A DNA stretch of 64,000 nucleotides from Halalkalibacter sp. APA_J-10(15) (lineage in GTDB: Bacteria > Bacillota > Bacilli > Bacillales > Bacillaceae_D): contig NZ_JALKEV010000012.1 in assembly GCF_023017105.1 (NCBI RefSeq), positions 98,230-162,229 of the forward strand, written 5' to 3'. The translations under genes and the position numbers were made by a program. Of this stretch, positions 18,426-27,604 are shown piece after piece. How positions within the stretch are numbered: position 1 is the first letter of the stretch; each line of letters starts with the position of its first letter. A model generated the notes under the pieces. The model had not been told where the DNA came from, ran no database searches, and saw only the letters and a program-made list of their open reading frames with translations.

Positions 18426-18794
18426 ATGTCAAACAGCTTCGAGGACGATAAGCCCCTGTTTCAGCAAATTGCTGAAAGGATCGAGGAGAGTATTCTAGAT
18501 GGGTCAATAGTCGAGGGAGAGCGTATTCCTTCTACAAATGAATTGGCAAAATATTATCAAATTAATCCAGCAACTGCTGGAAAAGGCATTAATCAATTAG
18601 TCGATCAGTCGATTATTTTTAAAAAGCGAGGGATTGGGATGTTCGTTACAGATGGTGCACGATCAATTATTTTGCAGAAACGGAAGGATGATTTTTATGA
18701 TGAGTACATTGTTCCATTGAAAGCTGAAGCGAAGAGAATTGGCATTTCAAGCGAAGCTTTACTTACACTTATTAAGGAGGATGAGGAAGCATGA
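18426..18794 (+). CDS. GntR-family repressor, YtrA subfamily
   Basis: A 122-residue protein with an N-terminal winged helix (about 8-75, P-L-F-Q-Q-I-A-E-R-I and I-P-S-T-N-E-L-A) and only a short helical C-terminal part. This small size without a ligand domain is typical of the YtrA subfamily, which controls ABC transporter operons induced by cell-wall antibiotics or metabolites. ATG at 18426 has an AAGGTGAG SD; the ATG at 18408 lacks one. The stop overlaps the next start (ATGA), showing translational coupling with the ABC genes. Confidence 0.88.
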   Translation: MSNSFEDDKPLFQQIAERIEESILDGSIVEGERIPSTNELAKYYQINPATAGKGINQLVDQSIIFKKRGIGMFVTDGARSIILQKRKDDFYDEYIVPLKAEAKRIGISSEALLTLIKEDEEA

Positions 18795-19663
18795 TTACCT
18801 TTAAAAACGTATCAAAATCATATGATAACAAGGTTGCTCTAAACGAGATTCACCTAGAACTTGAGAGAAACAAAATATACGGATTACTCGGTCGAAACGG
18901 CGCTGGTAAAACAACGATGCTCCAGCTTTTATCTGGTCATATGTTACCTGATCAAGGAAAAGTTTTGATTAATGGCGAAGAGCCTTTTAATAATAAGAAA
19001 GCATTAGACCAAATTTGTTTCGTTAGTGAGAGTGGAAATTTCAAACAACGCCTCAAAATTAAACATGCACTAAAAATTGCATCCTTCTATTATCCAAAAT
19101 GGTCAAATGATGTCGCAATTCGATTACTTGACGTATTCGAGCTCGACCAAAATTTAAATGTTAAAGGGTTGTCAAAAGGAATGGAATCAGCTTTAGGTAT
19201 TATTATCGGTCTTGCTAGCCGCTCTCCAATCACCATCTTTGATGAGCCTTACATTGGACTAGATGCTTCCTTACGCTACACATTTTATGACATTTTACTC
19301 GAAGAATATGAAGCTGAGCCAAGAACGATTATTTTATCTACCCATTTAATCGATGAAGTAAGTGACTTATTCGAAGAGATTATTTTAGTAAAAGATCAGC
19401 AAATTTTATTACATGAGACGGCAGAGCAATTAAAAGCAAAAAGCTTAAAGATTAGTGGTCCTAAAACGGCGATTCAGGCTTTTTGTAAAAATAAACATGT
19501 TTTGCATCAGTCTGAAATGATGGGCAAACAGACGGCCATTTTATATGGGGATGCAACGATAACAGATGCTAAGAAAGCCGGTATTGAAGCTGAACATTGT
19601 CATATTCAAGAATTAATGGTTTATTTGACGACCAAAAAGGAGCGAAAGCCTTATGTATCGTGA
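18791..19663 (+). CDS. ABC transporter ATP-binding protein (YtrB-like)
   Basis: A 290-residue ATPase. Walker A is G34-R-N-G-A-G-K-T, the signature is L-S-K-G-M near 127-131 instead of L-S-G-G-Q, Walker B ends in F-D-E-P at 150-153 and the switch histidine is H185. The C-terminal 70 residues are a diverged accessory region. With the GntR regulator upstream and the permease downstream it forms a YtrA/YtrB-like exporter module. What it moves is unknown; relatives respond to envelope-active antibiotics. Confidence 0.88.
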   Translation: MITFKNVSKSYDNKVALNEIHLELERNKIYGLLGRNGAGKTTMLQLLSGHMLPDQGKVLINGEEPFNNKKALDQICFVSESGNFKQRLKIKHALKIASFYYPKWSNDVAIRLLDVFELDQNLNVKGLSKGMESALGIIIGLASRSPITIFDEPYIGLDASLRYTFYDILLEEYEAEPRTIILSTHLIDEVSDLFEEIILVKDQQILLHETAEQLKAKSLKISGPKTAIQAFCKNKHVLHQSEMMGKQTAILYGDATITDAKKAGIEAEHCHIQELMVYLTTKKERKPYVS

Positions 19664-20360
19664 TATTCGAGCAAATACTTATTTCCTTTATAACGATTTT
19701 CGTTTTTCATTAGTTGTATTTTGGTCTATCTTTACAGCTAGTGTATTACTATTATTTGCATTGTCGCTATCGTTCTCACTTGAAACAACGATCATTATTT
19801 CACCAAGTATGGCCATTTTTTTCTTCTGTGGCTTCTCAGGTTACTTAACGGTAAAAGACAGCTTTCCATTTATGATCAAAATGGGATCAACACGTTCAGG
19901 TTTTGTTGTAAGCGTCATGTTGTTTAATCTCATATTGTCACTATTCATGGCAACCGTTTCTCTTATTATGACTGAAGTGATATCCTTGTTCAATCGCTTA
20001 ACACAAAATGATCACTTTCAACTATATACAACGATTCAATTAACAACGTTAAACGAAACATGGATCTATACATTACTTCTTGATTTCTTTGTCTGCTTTT
20101 TCTTACTAACAGCTTTTCTACTAATAGGCTCTCTCTTCTATCGGTTCGGATTAATAGGCGGTGGAAGTGTGTTAGCGATCGTTCTTATTATTAATCTAAT
20201 AGCGAATATTCGACACTGGTTAATGGGTTTGTTTCTTGAGTTTCAGGAGTATATGATCACAATTAACTTTGTGAACAGCTTTCTCCTTCTAGTCACTGTC
20301 ATGATCACAATCTGGATTATCCTACAAAAAGCCCCAACTACTTCCAAACCTACACGTTAA
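19653..20360 (+). CDS. ABC transporter permease (six-helix membrane subunit)
   Basis: A 235-residue integral membrane protein with about six hydrophobic helices and no recognisable family motif. It overlaps the ATPase gene by 11 bp, so the two are translated together and must form the membrane half of the exporter. A stop and a hairpin follow, closing the three-gene operon. Confidence 0.8.
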   Translation: MYRDIRANTYFLYNDFRFSLVVFWSIFTASVLLLFALSLSFSLETTIIISPSMAIFFFCGFSGYLTVKDSFPFMIKMGSTRSGFVVSVMLFNLILSLFMATVSLIMTEVISLFNRLTQNDHFQLYTTIQLTTLNETWIYTLLLDFFVCFFLLTAFLLIGSLFYRFGLIGGGSVLAIVLIINLIANIRHWLMGLFLEFQEYMITINFVNSFLLLVTVMITIWIILQKAPTTSKPTR

Positions 20361-20410
20361 AGTTGATTGGTGATATGTGATACCTTTTATAAGAGGTGTT
20401 CAAGAGGTGA

Positions 20411-20440
20411 TTCAAAAAGGGAAAAATAGCCCTTTTTGAA
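20411..20440 (+). terminator. Terminator hairpin of the GntR-ABC operon
   Basis: Perfect 11-bp stem TTCAAAAAGGG with CCCTTTTTGAA, 8-base loop. A similar hairpin occurs at 47782-47825, so it belongs to a second small family of repeated hairpins. Confidence 0.65.
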
Positions 20441-20518
20441 CGGCCTCTATAAATATGTTTAGAATACGTACAAAATGGGAAATAACAAATTATATGTAAC
20501 CATTCGGGAGGTAAAAAG

Positions 20519-20959
20519 ATGGAACTAACTGTATATTTAGCTGGTCAAATTCATGACCATTGGCGGGAAGAGGTCATTCAAAAAGCAAAGCAACAAGGTC
20601 TACCTTTAACTTTTGTTGCACCTCAAACGAATCATGACCGCTCTGACCGTGTCGGTGAGGACATATTAGGAAAGCAACCTGGAAACGTTTACCGAGATGA
20701 TGCAGCATCCGATATTAATAATTTCCGGACCGAGGTCCTTATGCGAAAATCTGATATCGTTATTGCATTATTCGGAGAAACGTATAAACAATGGAATACA
20801 GCAATGGATGCGGCTACAGCGATTAACATGAACAAACCAACGATCATAATTAGACCTAAATCATTAGTTCACCCCTTGAAGGAACTAGCTAATAAAGCAA
20901 ATGTAACAGTGGAGACTATTGATCAAGCACTAGAAACTATCGGTTATATTTTTGAATAA
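20519..20959 (+). CDS. ytoQ: YtoQ-family protein
   Basis: A 146-residue protein matching the YtoQ family over its full length: it opens L-A-G-Q-I-H-D-H-W-R and has a central F-R-T-E-V-L-M-R-K-S-D-I-V-I-A-L-F. The fold is related to nucleoside 2-deoxyribosyltransferases and TIR-like domains, but the YtoQ reaction is not known. ATG at 20519 follows GGGAGGT. A single gene flanked by repeat hairpins. Confidence 0.85.
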   Translation: MELTVYLAGQIHDHWREEVIQKAKQQGLPLTFVAPQTNHDRSDRVGEDILGKQPGNVYRDDAASDINNFRTEVLMRKSDIVIALFGETYKQWNTAMDAATAINMNKPTIIIRPKSLVHPLKELANKANVTVETIDQALETIGYIFE

Positions 20960-20986
20960 AAAAACTGCAAGCGGCTTTTCTTAAAT

Positions 20987-21070
20987 GCGTCATGCGTAGT
21001 CGCTACAAGGACTTAAGCTTCCATAAAAGTGGAGTTATTTCAAAAATACGTGTATCGTACGGAGCCGAGC
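20987..21070. repeat. Structured dispersed repeat, copy C (plus orientation)
   Basis: The core starts gcgtcatgcgtagtcgctac and ends tatcgtacggagccgagc. The middle stem CGCTAC/GTATCG has one mismatch, and the inner hairpin is CTTCCA/TGGAG. It lies directly after ytoQ behind a short GC-rich hairpin (20965-20980), as in copy D at 29923. Confidence 0.55.
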
Positions 21071-21199
21071 CCTTCTCTGAACAAATCAGTGCAATGAAAA
21101 AGTTGATTAGTGTCCTCAATTTTTTCACCTTAGATAAAGTAACGTGAATTAGGACACAATATGGGTGATTAAATACAAATGAAGGGGAGGTTTGCTAGT

Positions 21200-21328
21200 A
21201 TGAGTAAACGTTCAAAATCGAAGCGTAACATGATTGAAAGCAAGGATGCTGTTCAACCTGCAAACAAAAAAGAACGAACAACGATCTCTAAAATGACGAG
21301 AGGAAACGCTGCTGCTGATCAAGAATAG
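21200..21328 (+). CDS. Small basic protein (42 aa)
   Basis: Starts MSKRSKSKRNMIE; Lys/Arg/Ser-rich and hydrophilic, with no membrane helix. The SD is very strong (AAGGGGAGG) and a textbook terminator begins 16 bp after the stop, so the gene is real. The size and composition recall small sporulation proteins, but no family is recognised. Confidence 0.65.
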   Translation: MSKRSKSKRNMIESKDAVQPANKKERTTISKMTRGNAAADQE

Positions 21329-21344
21329 AAAATTATCCTTACAA

Positions 21345-21374
21345 GGTGTCTGTTCCCTTATCAGGACAGACACC
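21345..21374. terminator. Bidirectional terminator
   Basis: Stem GGTGTCTGT / ACAGACACC followed by GTTCTTTTTT on the plus strand. It sits between the 42-aa gene and the convergent phosphoesterase gene. Confidence 0.8.
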
Positions 21375-21383
21375 GTTCTTTTT

Positions 21384-22121
21384 TCATTTCGCTCCTCGAT
21401 ATTGTCCTGTCCGAAGTTCTAACGTATATTCTTCTAATTCAGGCATATTCATTTCTTTTGCTCGCCGAATCGCCAATTCTACATCGTATGGAACACGCAT
21501 AAATTGAATGGAAAATACCCCTTCTTCTAATTGATCACGGATTCCTTCTAGGATCACATATGATGCTTGTACTTGATCAAGGGGATTACCGACGCTTCCT
21601 ACATTCATAATCGTCTGCCGTTTATGATGCTGAATGTAAGCATTATGAATATCTCCATAAATAATGATGTTCGGTTTTGTTTCCCCTGCAATATTTGCTG
21701 TTAATTCACTATTTTGAAATAAACTCATGCGGTCATCAATCGCGTCCCAAGGTTGAATTCTCTCGTAGACACTTCTTGGAGATGCATGAAAGAAACGAAT
21801 CAGCTGACCACTTAACCAAAACTCATATGAATGAGGAAGGCTTCGTAAATATTGAACGTCCTCATCAGTTAATTGCTCCTGATGCCACTTAATCACTTCA
21901 TAATCAGTTGGTTTAGTGATAAAGTCATCCCAGTTCCCCATGACGACATGGTCACAATGCTGTTTAATTATGTCAACAGATTTTTTTGATTCAGGACCTT
22001 TGCCAACCAAATCACCAAGACAAATGATCTCATCTATTGACCGTAACCCTATGTCCTCTAGTACAGCCTCAAGTGCTGGGATATTTCCATGAATATCAGA
22101 CACAATCGCTAAACGCTTCAT
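21384..22121 (-). CDS. Calcineurin-like metallophosphoesterase
   Basis: A 245-residue protein of the YfcE/MJ0936-like branch. Metal-binding motifs are D-I-H-G-N (near 9-13), G-D-L-V-G-K-G-P, G-N-W-D, F-F-H-A-S-P and G-D-I-H, then G-S-V-G-N-P near the end. It hydrolyses a phosphodiester or phosphomonoester; the substrate is unknown. ATG at 22121 is chosen for its perfect GAGGAGG SD; the frame stays open another 54 codons upstream, but those do not look like protein and lack an SD. Confidence 0.85.
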   Translation of the reverse strand: MKRLAIVSDIHGNIPALEAVLEDIGLRSIDEIICLGDLVGKGPESKKSVDIIKQHCDHVVMGNWDDFITKPTDYEVIKWHQEQLTDEDVQYLRSLPHSYEFWLSGQLIRFFHASPRSVYERIQPWDAIDDRMSLFQNSELTANIAGETKPNIIIYGDIHNAYIQHHKRQTIMNVGSVGNPLDQVQASYVILEGIRDQLEEGVFSIQFMRVPYDVELAIRRAKEMNMPELEEYTLELRTGQYRGAK

Positions 22122-22296
22122 TAGGACCTCCTCACTCAACTTCTTTGTTGTATTAATGACTATGAATATACACTTTTCGTTATCCAACGTCAAAGTCCTG
22201 CTTTTCCTAACTATTTTTCCTGAAATTAAAGGTTTCATTTCATAAAATAGGGAATATATGTAGTAGAAAAGCAATCCATCCAAAGGAGGGATGAAA

Positions 22297-22935
22297 ATGA
22301 GCTATAACCGCACACGTATTGAGCGCATTCGCACTAATTATGTCAATCGCCTTACCTCCTCGACAGGCGTTCATGCTGTTGAAGAGATTGAAGCAACACG
22401 ACCAATAGCAAATGAAACAAAATACCCTGCCGATAACTTTATCCTTTCCTACGAACGTTATTACCGGGCTTTACAAGATTTAAAAGACGAATTTAAGCAA
22501 TTTTATCATCATGAGCAAGAGCTCAAAAAAGCTATAGAACAGCTAAATGCGAATGAAACCTTTATTTATCAAACAGAGCAGCTTATTCATAAATTCAACA
22601 ACGCCATTACGGCTCTTTCTCAATATGATCGTGTTGCAGGGACTTGCCATACTGAGGCAATCCATAACATTTTACAGCAATATGATGAGCCTTTTTCAGA
22701 AATAGGGCTGCACATTAACGAAGACAACCATTTAACCCTAAACACTATGAAGTTACTACATTTTTTAACGGAATCAAAAAATACAGGGACCGATCTCATA
22801 GGTAGGTTTAAATCACTCATTTTAAAAGAGTATTACTCATTCCTAAAGGTGAAGCCTTCTCGAACTAAAATGGAACATGCTTATGAACCCCCTACACTAC
22901 AAACAAAAGGATTGATGATCGAGGAGCAACGTTGA
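22297..22935 (+). CDS. Hypothetical helical protein (212 aa)
   Basis: Not recognised. It is hydrophilic and rich in Glu, Gln, His and Tyr, with long heptad-like stretches (about 45-110) that suggest a coiled coil. There is no signal peptide or membrane segment. ATG at 22297 fits the AAAGGAGGG SD better than the ATG at 22291, which touches it. It is divergent from the phosphoesterase and 75 bp upstream of the large nucleotidyltransferase fusion, so co-transcription with that gene is possible. Confidence 0.7.
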   Translation: MSYNRTRIERIRTNYVNRLTSSTGVHAVEEIEATRPIANETKYPADNFILSYERYYRALQDLKDEFKQFYHHEQELKKAIEQLNANETFIYQTEQLIHKFNNAITALSQYDRVAGTCHTEAIHNILQQYDEPFSEIGLHINEDNHLTLNTMKLLHFLTESKNTGTDLIGRFKSLILKEYYSFLKVKPSRTKMEHAYEPPTLQTKGLMIEEQR

Positions 22936-23010
22936 CCAACCGTTTATGAATCGCTATGCTTGTAAAAGAAACCAATTAGAAAGATTATATGGATGAAAGA
23001 GGTACGATTC

Positions 23011-25554
23011 ATGGAAGTGATTGTTTCACATGTAAATTTAGATTTTGACGGACTTGCCTGTATGTTAGCGGCTAAGAAGCTTCATCCAAATGCGATCGTT
23101 GCTCTAACGGATAAGCAGCAAGCCTCGGTCAAATCATTTCTAGCTATATACCGGGATAAGCTGTCCTTTTTTGCCTATGAGCACATTCAATGGGATGAGG
23201 TCACCACCTTTATCATCGTAGATGTGTCATCACTAAGCAGAACAGGTGTTCCTATTAAGCGATTATATAATTACGAAATGATGATTTATGATCATCATCA
23301 ACAAAAGCAAGCTGATCCTACAGAACAACGAATCATTAAGCCATATGGAGCTGCCATTACGATTTTTATTGAACTTATGATGAAGCAGCATATCCAATTA
23401 TCCCCGTTCGAAGCAACCTTATTCGGACTCGGATTGTATACTGATACGGGAAACTTCACTTACCCACAAACAAGAACGGAGGATTTACAAGCAGCGGTAT
23501 TTTTAATGCAAAACGGAATGGATTTATCTTTAATTGAGAGATTTTCTGAGGCTGATTTATCACTTGAAGATAGACAATTACTTCAAACATTACTCCTAAC
23601 AGGAAGTGAGATTGAAAAGGATGGGTTAAGCCTTTTTATGACCAAGCATGAGCAAAGTAACTATCAAGGTGGGCTAGCTACATTAACGAGAAAATTATTG
23701 GAGATGACTCATTGTGACGCAGTGATTGTTACAGTCAAGATGAACAAACATGTCTATGTCGTTGTTCGAAGTAGTTCTGAACGAATTGATTTTCAACCTT
23801 TACTTCATAGCTTAGGTGGCGGTGGTCACGCTCAAGCCGGCTCTGCAACGATCAAAAGAAGCTCACTGTCTGATGCAGTGAAACAAGTCCAGTCCTCGTT
23901 AAGCAGAATCTTTCAAGTACCATTAACAGCAGCGGATATGATGACTTCACCTGTTAAATATGTCCATCCAGATGTTACGATTCAATCAACACTCGAGCAA
24001 ATGCTTCAATACGGACATACAGGCTTTCCTGTGTTAAATGAAAAAAAACAATTAATTGGTGTCATCTCTCGTCGTGATGTCGATAAAGCGATCCATCACG
24101 GCCTTGGCCATGCTCCCGTCAAAGGATATATGTCTACCAACATTATAACATTGCCAAAAGATGCTTCCATTGAGACGATTCAATCGACGTTGATGAAACA
24201 CAATATAGGAAGAATACCTATTACAGAAGAAGGAAAAATAGTCGGAATCATTTCAAGAACTGATTTAATAGAGGAGCTACATCAATCACTCCCAAGAGAA
24301 AAAGATCAACAACTCATTAGTCAAAAGTCAATGATAAAAAAAATGAATCGTCAATTACCTTCTTCCATCGTGCAACTACTAAAAGCAATTGGTCAAATAG
24401 CCGATGATAGGCAGCATCCAATCTATTTAGTCGGTGGAATAGTACGTGACTTATTACTTGAAAAACGAAACGAAGATATTGATATTGTCATCGAAGCGGA
24501 TGCGATTGTATTTGCTGAACAGCTTGTCCAATCATTAGGTGGCACGTATAAAGCTCATAACGACTTTGGTACAGCGACATGGATAACCGAAAACAATCAC
24601 AAAATTGACTTAGTCACGTGCCGTACGGAATATTATGACAAACCAGGTGCTCTTCCAAGTGTGAGAGCGTCTAATATACGCGAAGATTTAAGTCGAAGAG
24701 ATTTTACGATTAATGCACTTGCTCTTCAATTAAATGAAACCAAGTTTGGAACATTACTTGATTATTTTCAAGGGCGAAATGACTTGCAAAAGAAACAAAT
24801 TCGAGTCCTACATTCATTAAGCTTTGTTGAGGACCCTACGAGGATATTCCGAGCGATTCGCTTTGCTCTTCGACTCAACTATGATTTAGCTAAACAAACT
24901 ATGCAATTAGCTTTCGATGCAGCTCATATGGTTAAGCTCATTAGTCCGCATCGATTGATGCGAGAGTTGAAATTATTAGCATTAGAGGATCATCTTTTTC
25001 GCGGAATCGAAAAACTAGATGAACTATCCATTTGGGAAGAACTATTCAATACCACTTTAACAGCAAAACGAACCAAAATGCTCAACTCTTTAAAAGAGCA
25101 CCGCGTACAAGATGTTTACCTGTATCTTCTCGTGTTCTTAACAGATCGAAACGAAGAACTATTGCGTTCATATGCTCTATCATCTGAACACCAGCGCTTA
25201 CTCGATGAGCTTCGTGAACTAGAAGGTCAACAGGAAGCATTTTATTCGTTTGGCTCTGCCCATAAACAGCTACACTATATCCAGGAAAAAAGCCTACTCA
25301 TTTACAGTATACGCGAGGCTGATGAATGGATTTGGACTTATACGCTAAGAAGAAGCCAACTCATTCCACTCCTTACTGGTAATGATTTAATCGCAAATGG
25401 TTTAACACCAGGTCCTTTATTTAAATCGATCCTTTTTCAACTTACATGTTTACAACTAGATGGGGAGATTGACACGAGAGAAGAAGCACTTGAATGGTTA
25501 AAAAAGAAATTGAGTAAGGGGGAATATTCCTCATGCAAAATAAATAAGGACTGA
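23011..25554 (+). CDS. DHH-CBS-tRNA nucleotidyltransferase fusion protein
   Basis: An 847-residue protein with four parts: a DHH phosphoesterase (D94-H-H96, V-D-V-S-S, and a G-G-G-G-H-A-Q-A-G DHHA1 end near 275), two CBS domains (about 300-420), a class II poly(A) polymerase/CCA-adding head (L-V-G-G-I-V-R-D, then D-I-D-I-V, R-R-D-F-T and template motif E-D-P-T-R), and a helical RNA-binding tail. B. halodurans has a second nucleotidyltransferase besides the usual one, splitting CC- and A-addition (known). This gene is a candidate for one of them, probably A-adding. ATG at 23011 has an AGAGG SD eight bases upstream. Confidence 0.88.
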   Translation: MEVIVSHVNLDFDGLACMLAAKKLHPNAIVALTDKQQASVKSFLAIYRDKLSFFAYEHIQWDEVTTFIIVDVSSLSRTGVPIKRLYNYEMMIYDHHQQKQADPTEQRIIKPYGAAITIFIELMMKQHIQLSPFEATLFGLGLYTDTGNFTYPQTRTEDLQAAVFLMQNGMDLSLIERFSEADLSLEDRQLLQTLLLTGSEIEKDGLSLFMTKHEQSNYQGGLATLTRKLLEMTHCDAVIVTVKMNKHVYVVVRSSSERIDFQPLLHSLGGGGHAQAGSATIKRSSLSDAVKQVQSSLSRIFQVPLTAADMMTSPVKYVHPDVTIQSTLEQMLQYGHTGFPVLNEKKQLIGVISRRDVDKAIHHGLGHAPVKGYMSTNIITLPKDASIETIQSTLMKHNIGRIPITEEGKIVGIISRTDLIEELHQSLPREKDQQLISQKSMIKKMNRQLPSSIVQLLKAIGQIADDRQHPIYLVGGIVRDLLLEKRNEDIDIVIEADAIVFAEQLVQSLGGTYKAHNDFGTATWITENNHKIDLVTCRTEYYDKPGALPSVRASNIREDLSRRDFTINALALQLNETKFGTLLDYFQGRNDLQKKQIRVLHSLSFVEDPTRIFRAIRFALRLNYDLAKQTMQLAFDAAHMVKLISPHRLMRELKLLALEDHLFRGIEKLDELSIWEELFNTTLTAKRTKMLNSLKEHRVQDVYLYLLVFLTDRNEELLRSYALSSEHQRLLDELRELEGQQEAFYSFGSAHKQLHYIQEKSLLIYSIREADEWIWTYTLRRSQLIPLLTGNDLIANGLTPGPLFKSILFQLTCLQLDGEIDTREEALEWLKKKLSKGEYSSCKINKD

Positions 25555-25555
25555 G

Positions 25556-26077
25556 TAGAAGAGGCTGGGACTAAACCCTCCTCTGAAATGAAAAGCCGAT
25601 GAGATTTTACGACAATTAAAATCTCACCGGCTTTAATTATTTTCTTTATAAAAGTAGCTTATTTTTCACAATAAATAAGGACAACTTCTCATAAAATTAA
25701 TTTACCGCACCAAATCCAATCAGAAGGAAGTGTCCTTATGTTTAAGAATGATAACATGAATCAGTTAGTTTTGCCGTTAGATTTAGAAGTAAAATGATAA
25801 ACGAACGATTTCGCCTTTTACATGCACTATGTAATTGAAAGTATTCCTCATCAGGCGTTGCCCAGATGGTTCAAAAAGTAGGTGATGTCATTTCCGAATA
25901 TGACCAAAAATTGAAGTGGCTGATCGAAAAGAGTGAAGGAGTGAGCGGAAATACCCGAAACAAGTCCGCAAGCAGTTGATGGATTTCATTGAACGCAAAC
26001 TAGAGAAAGGTGAATTCAAGCGTGCTCAAATTCACCTTTCTCATTATTGGAAGCTAGTTATGTCCCAGCCTCTTCTA
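25556..26077 (+). mobile_element. Decayed IS1182-family insertion sequence with intact 16-bp terminal repeats
   Basis: The ends tagaagaggctgggac (25556) and gtcccagcctcttcta (26062) are perfect inverted repeats. Just inside the left end is an 80-bp palindromic region, then a transposase start (MFKNDNMNQLVLPLDLEVK) at 25738 that hits a stop after 19 codons. A frameshifted continuation (N-D-F-A-F ... V-I-E-S-I-P) follows, ending at a stop near 25882. Only about 520 bp remain of an element expected to be near 1.6 kb, so it cannot move by itself. Confidence 0.8.
25738..25882 (+). pseudogene. IS1182-type transposase fragment, frameshifted
   Basis: The N-terminal signature M-N-Q-L-V-L-P-L-D-L-E-V is typical of IS1182 transposases. 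In-frame stops TGA TAA follow, and the homologous reading resumes in another frame. The catalytic DDE region is missing altogether. Confidence 0.75.
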
Positions 26078-26126
26078 CAAAATAAAACAATTTGAATAAC
26101 GATTCAAAGAAAGACGGTCACGCGAA

Positions 26127-26307
26127 GCCACTGAAAAAGGACAAATCAACGTTTTCAGCACCTTTGATTTGACTAGCAATGGCTTCACTCACTGCTAGCC
26201 TTATACATGGAAGCCTCCTATAAGTTTTCAAAACAGAAAACAGACAACGGATTCACACATTACTGAAAGGGCACCAAAAAAGTTAAACCTTAAACTTTTT
26301 AGTACCC
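26127..26307. repeat. Structured dispersed repeat, copy E (minus orientation), with flanking hairpins
   Basis: The core spans 26175-26264: the outer arms AGCAATG and CATTACT have one mismatch, and the inner hairpin is CTTATA (26200) with TATAAG (26219). Flanks are a CCACTGAAAAAGG hairpin on the left and a GGGCACC...AAAAAAGTT / AACTTTTTAGTACCC hairpin at 26269-26307. It fills the gap between the IS remnant and fabF. Confidence 0.65.
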
Positions 26308-26327
26308 TCGGTCACGCTTTTCTTCTA

Positions 26328-27569
26328 TTAACCTTCGTACTGTTTAAATACTAGCGTCGCATTATGACCACCAAAACCTAATGAGTTGCTCATAACAGCA
26401 CGTACTTTCTGCTGACGCGCTTCATTGGGAACGTAGTCTAAATCACACTCTGGATCAGGCGTTTCATAATTAATCGTCGGAGGTAAGATGCCATCTTGAA
26501 TGGCTTTAACACATAGAATCGCCTCTACTGCTCCAGCAGCACCTAGTAAATGCCCCGTCATCGACTTAGTTGAGCTAATCGCCAATTTGTAAGCATGTTC
26601 ACCAAACACCGTCTTAGCCGCCATCGTTTCGAATTTATCATTATACGGTGTACTTGTACCATGTGCATTTAAATAATCGATATCTGAAGGCTTTAACCCT
26701 GCATCTTCAATCGCTTGTTTCATTGCACGAGACCCTCCCTCACCTTCTGGAGCTGGAGCTGTCACGTGATGAGCATCGCCCGTTGCACTATAGCCTGAAA
26801 TTTCTGCATAAATATGCGCACCACGTTTTTTCGCAGAATCTAAGCTTTCTAGAATCACGATACCAGCGCCTTCACCCATAACGAAGCCGTCACGGTTCTG
26901 ATCAAAGGGACGCGAAGCCGTTGCAGGATCCTCATTTGTTGAAACGGCCTTTGCTGCACAAAAGCCGGCAACAGCCATATTCGTAATTGGAGCCTCAGAG
27001 CCTCCTGTAATCATAATATCTGCATCACCACGTTGAATCACTTTAAATGCATCTCCTATTGAATTCGTTCCAGATGCACATGCTGTAACCGTACATGAAT
27101 TAATGCCTTTTGCCCCTGTCATAATTGACACTTGTCCTGAAGCCATATCTGGAATCATCATCGGTACGAAGAACGGACTTACACGACGATAGCCTTTATC
27201 AAGAAATTGGTGGAAATTCTTTTCATATGTTTCCATTCCACCTATTCCGGAGCCGATCCAAACCCCTACTCGAGGTGCAATGTCTTCTGTAATCGTCAAA
27301 TCTGCATCCTTTAACGCCATTAATGATGATGCGACTGCAAATTGTGTAAAACGGTCCATTTTACGTGCTTCTTTCCTATCCATAAATGCACTAGGATCGA
27401 ATTCATGTACTTCAGCTGACACATGGATCGGGAATTGATCTGCATCCACACGGGATAGCGGCCCAATTCCAGATTTACCTGCTATTGCATGTTTCCACGT
27501 TTCATCAACATTTAACCCTAACGGATTTACAGTTCCCATTCCTGTTATGACTACTCGATGCTTATCCAT
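26328..27569 (-). CDS. fabF: 3-oxoacyl-ACP synthase II
   Basis: A 413-residue condensing enzyme that elongates acyl-ACP with malonyl-ACP in type II fatty acid synthesis. The catalytic cysteine is C164 in T-A-C-A-S-G-T, and the two histidines lie in N-A-H-G-T-S-T and G-H-L-L-G-A-A-G. It is the cerulenin target (family knowledge). ATG at 27569 has an AAAGGAGAG SD. It follows fabH by 35 bp in one operon, as in B. subtilis. Confidence 0.97.
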   Translation of the reverse strand: MDKHRVVITGMGTVNPLGLNVDETWKHAIAGKSGIGPLSRVDADQFPIHVSAEVHEFDPSAFMDRKEARKMDRFTQFAVASSLMALKDADLTITEDIAPRVGVWIGSGIGGMETYEKNFHQFLDKGYRRVSPFFVPMMIPDMASGQVSIMTGAKGINSCTVTACASGTNSIGDAFKVIQRGDADIMITGGSEAPITNMAVAGFCAAKAVSTNEDPATASRPFDQNRDGFVMGEGAGIVILESLDSAKKRGAHIYAEISGYSATGDAHHVTAPAPEGEGGSRAMKQAIEDAGLKPSDIDYLNAHGTSTPYNDKFETMAAKTVFGEHAYKLAISSTKSMTGHLLGAAGAVEAILCVKAIQDGILPPTINYETPDPECDLDYVPNEARQQKVRAVMSNSLGFGGHNATLVFKQYEG

Positions 27570-27604
27570 TATTATCTCTCCTTTACCCTTTTACTATTAT
27601 CTTG

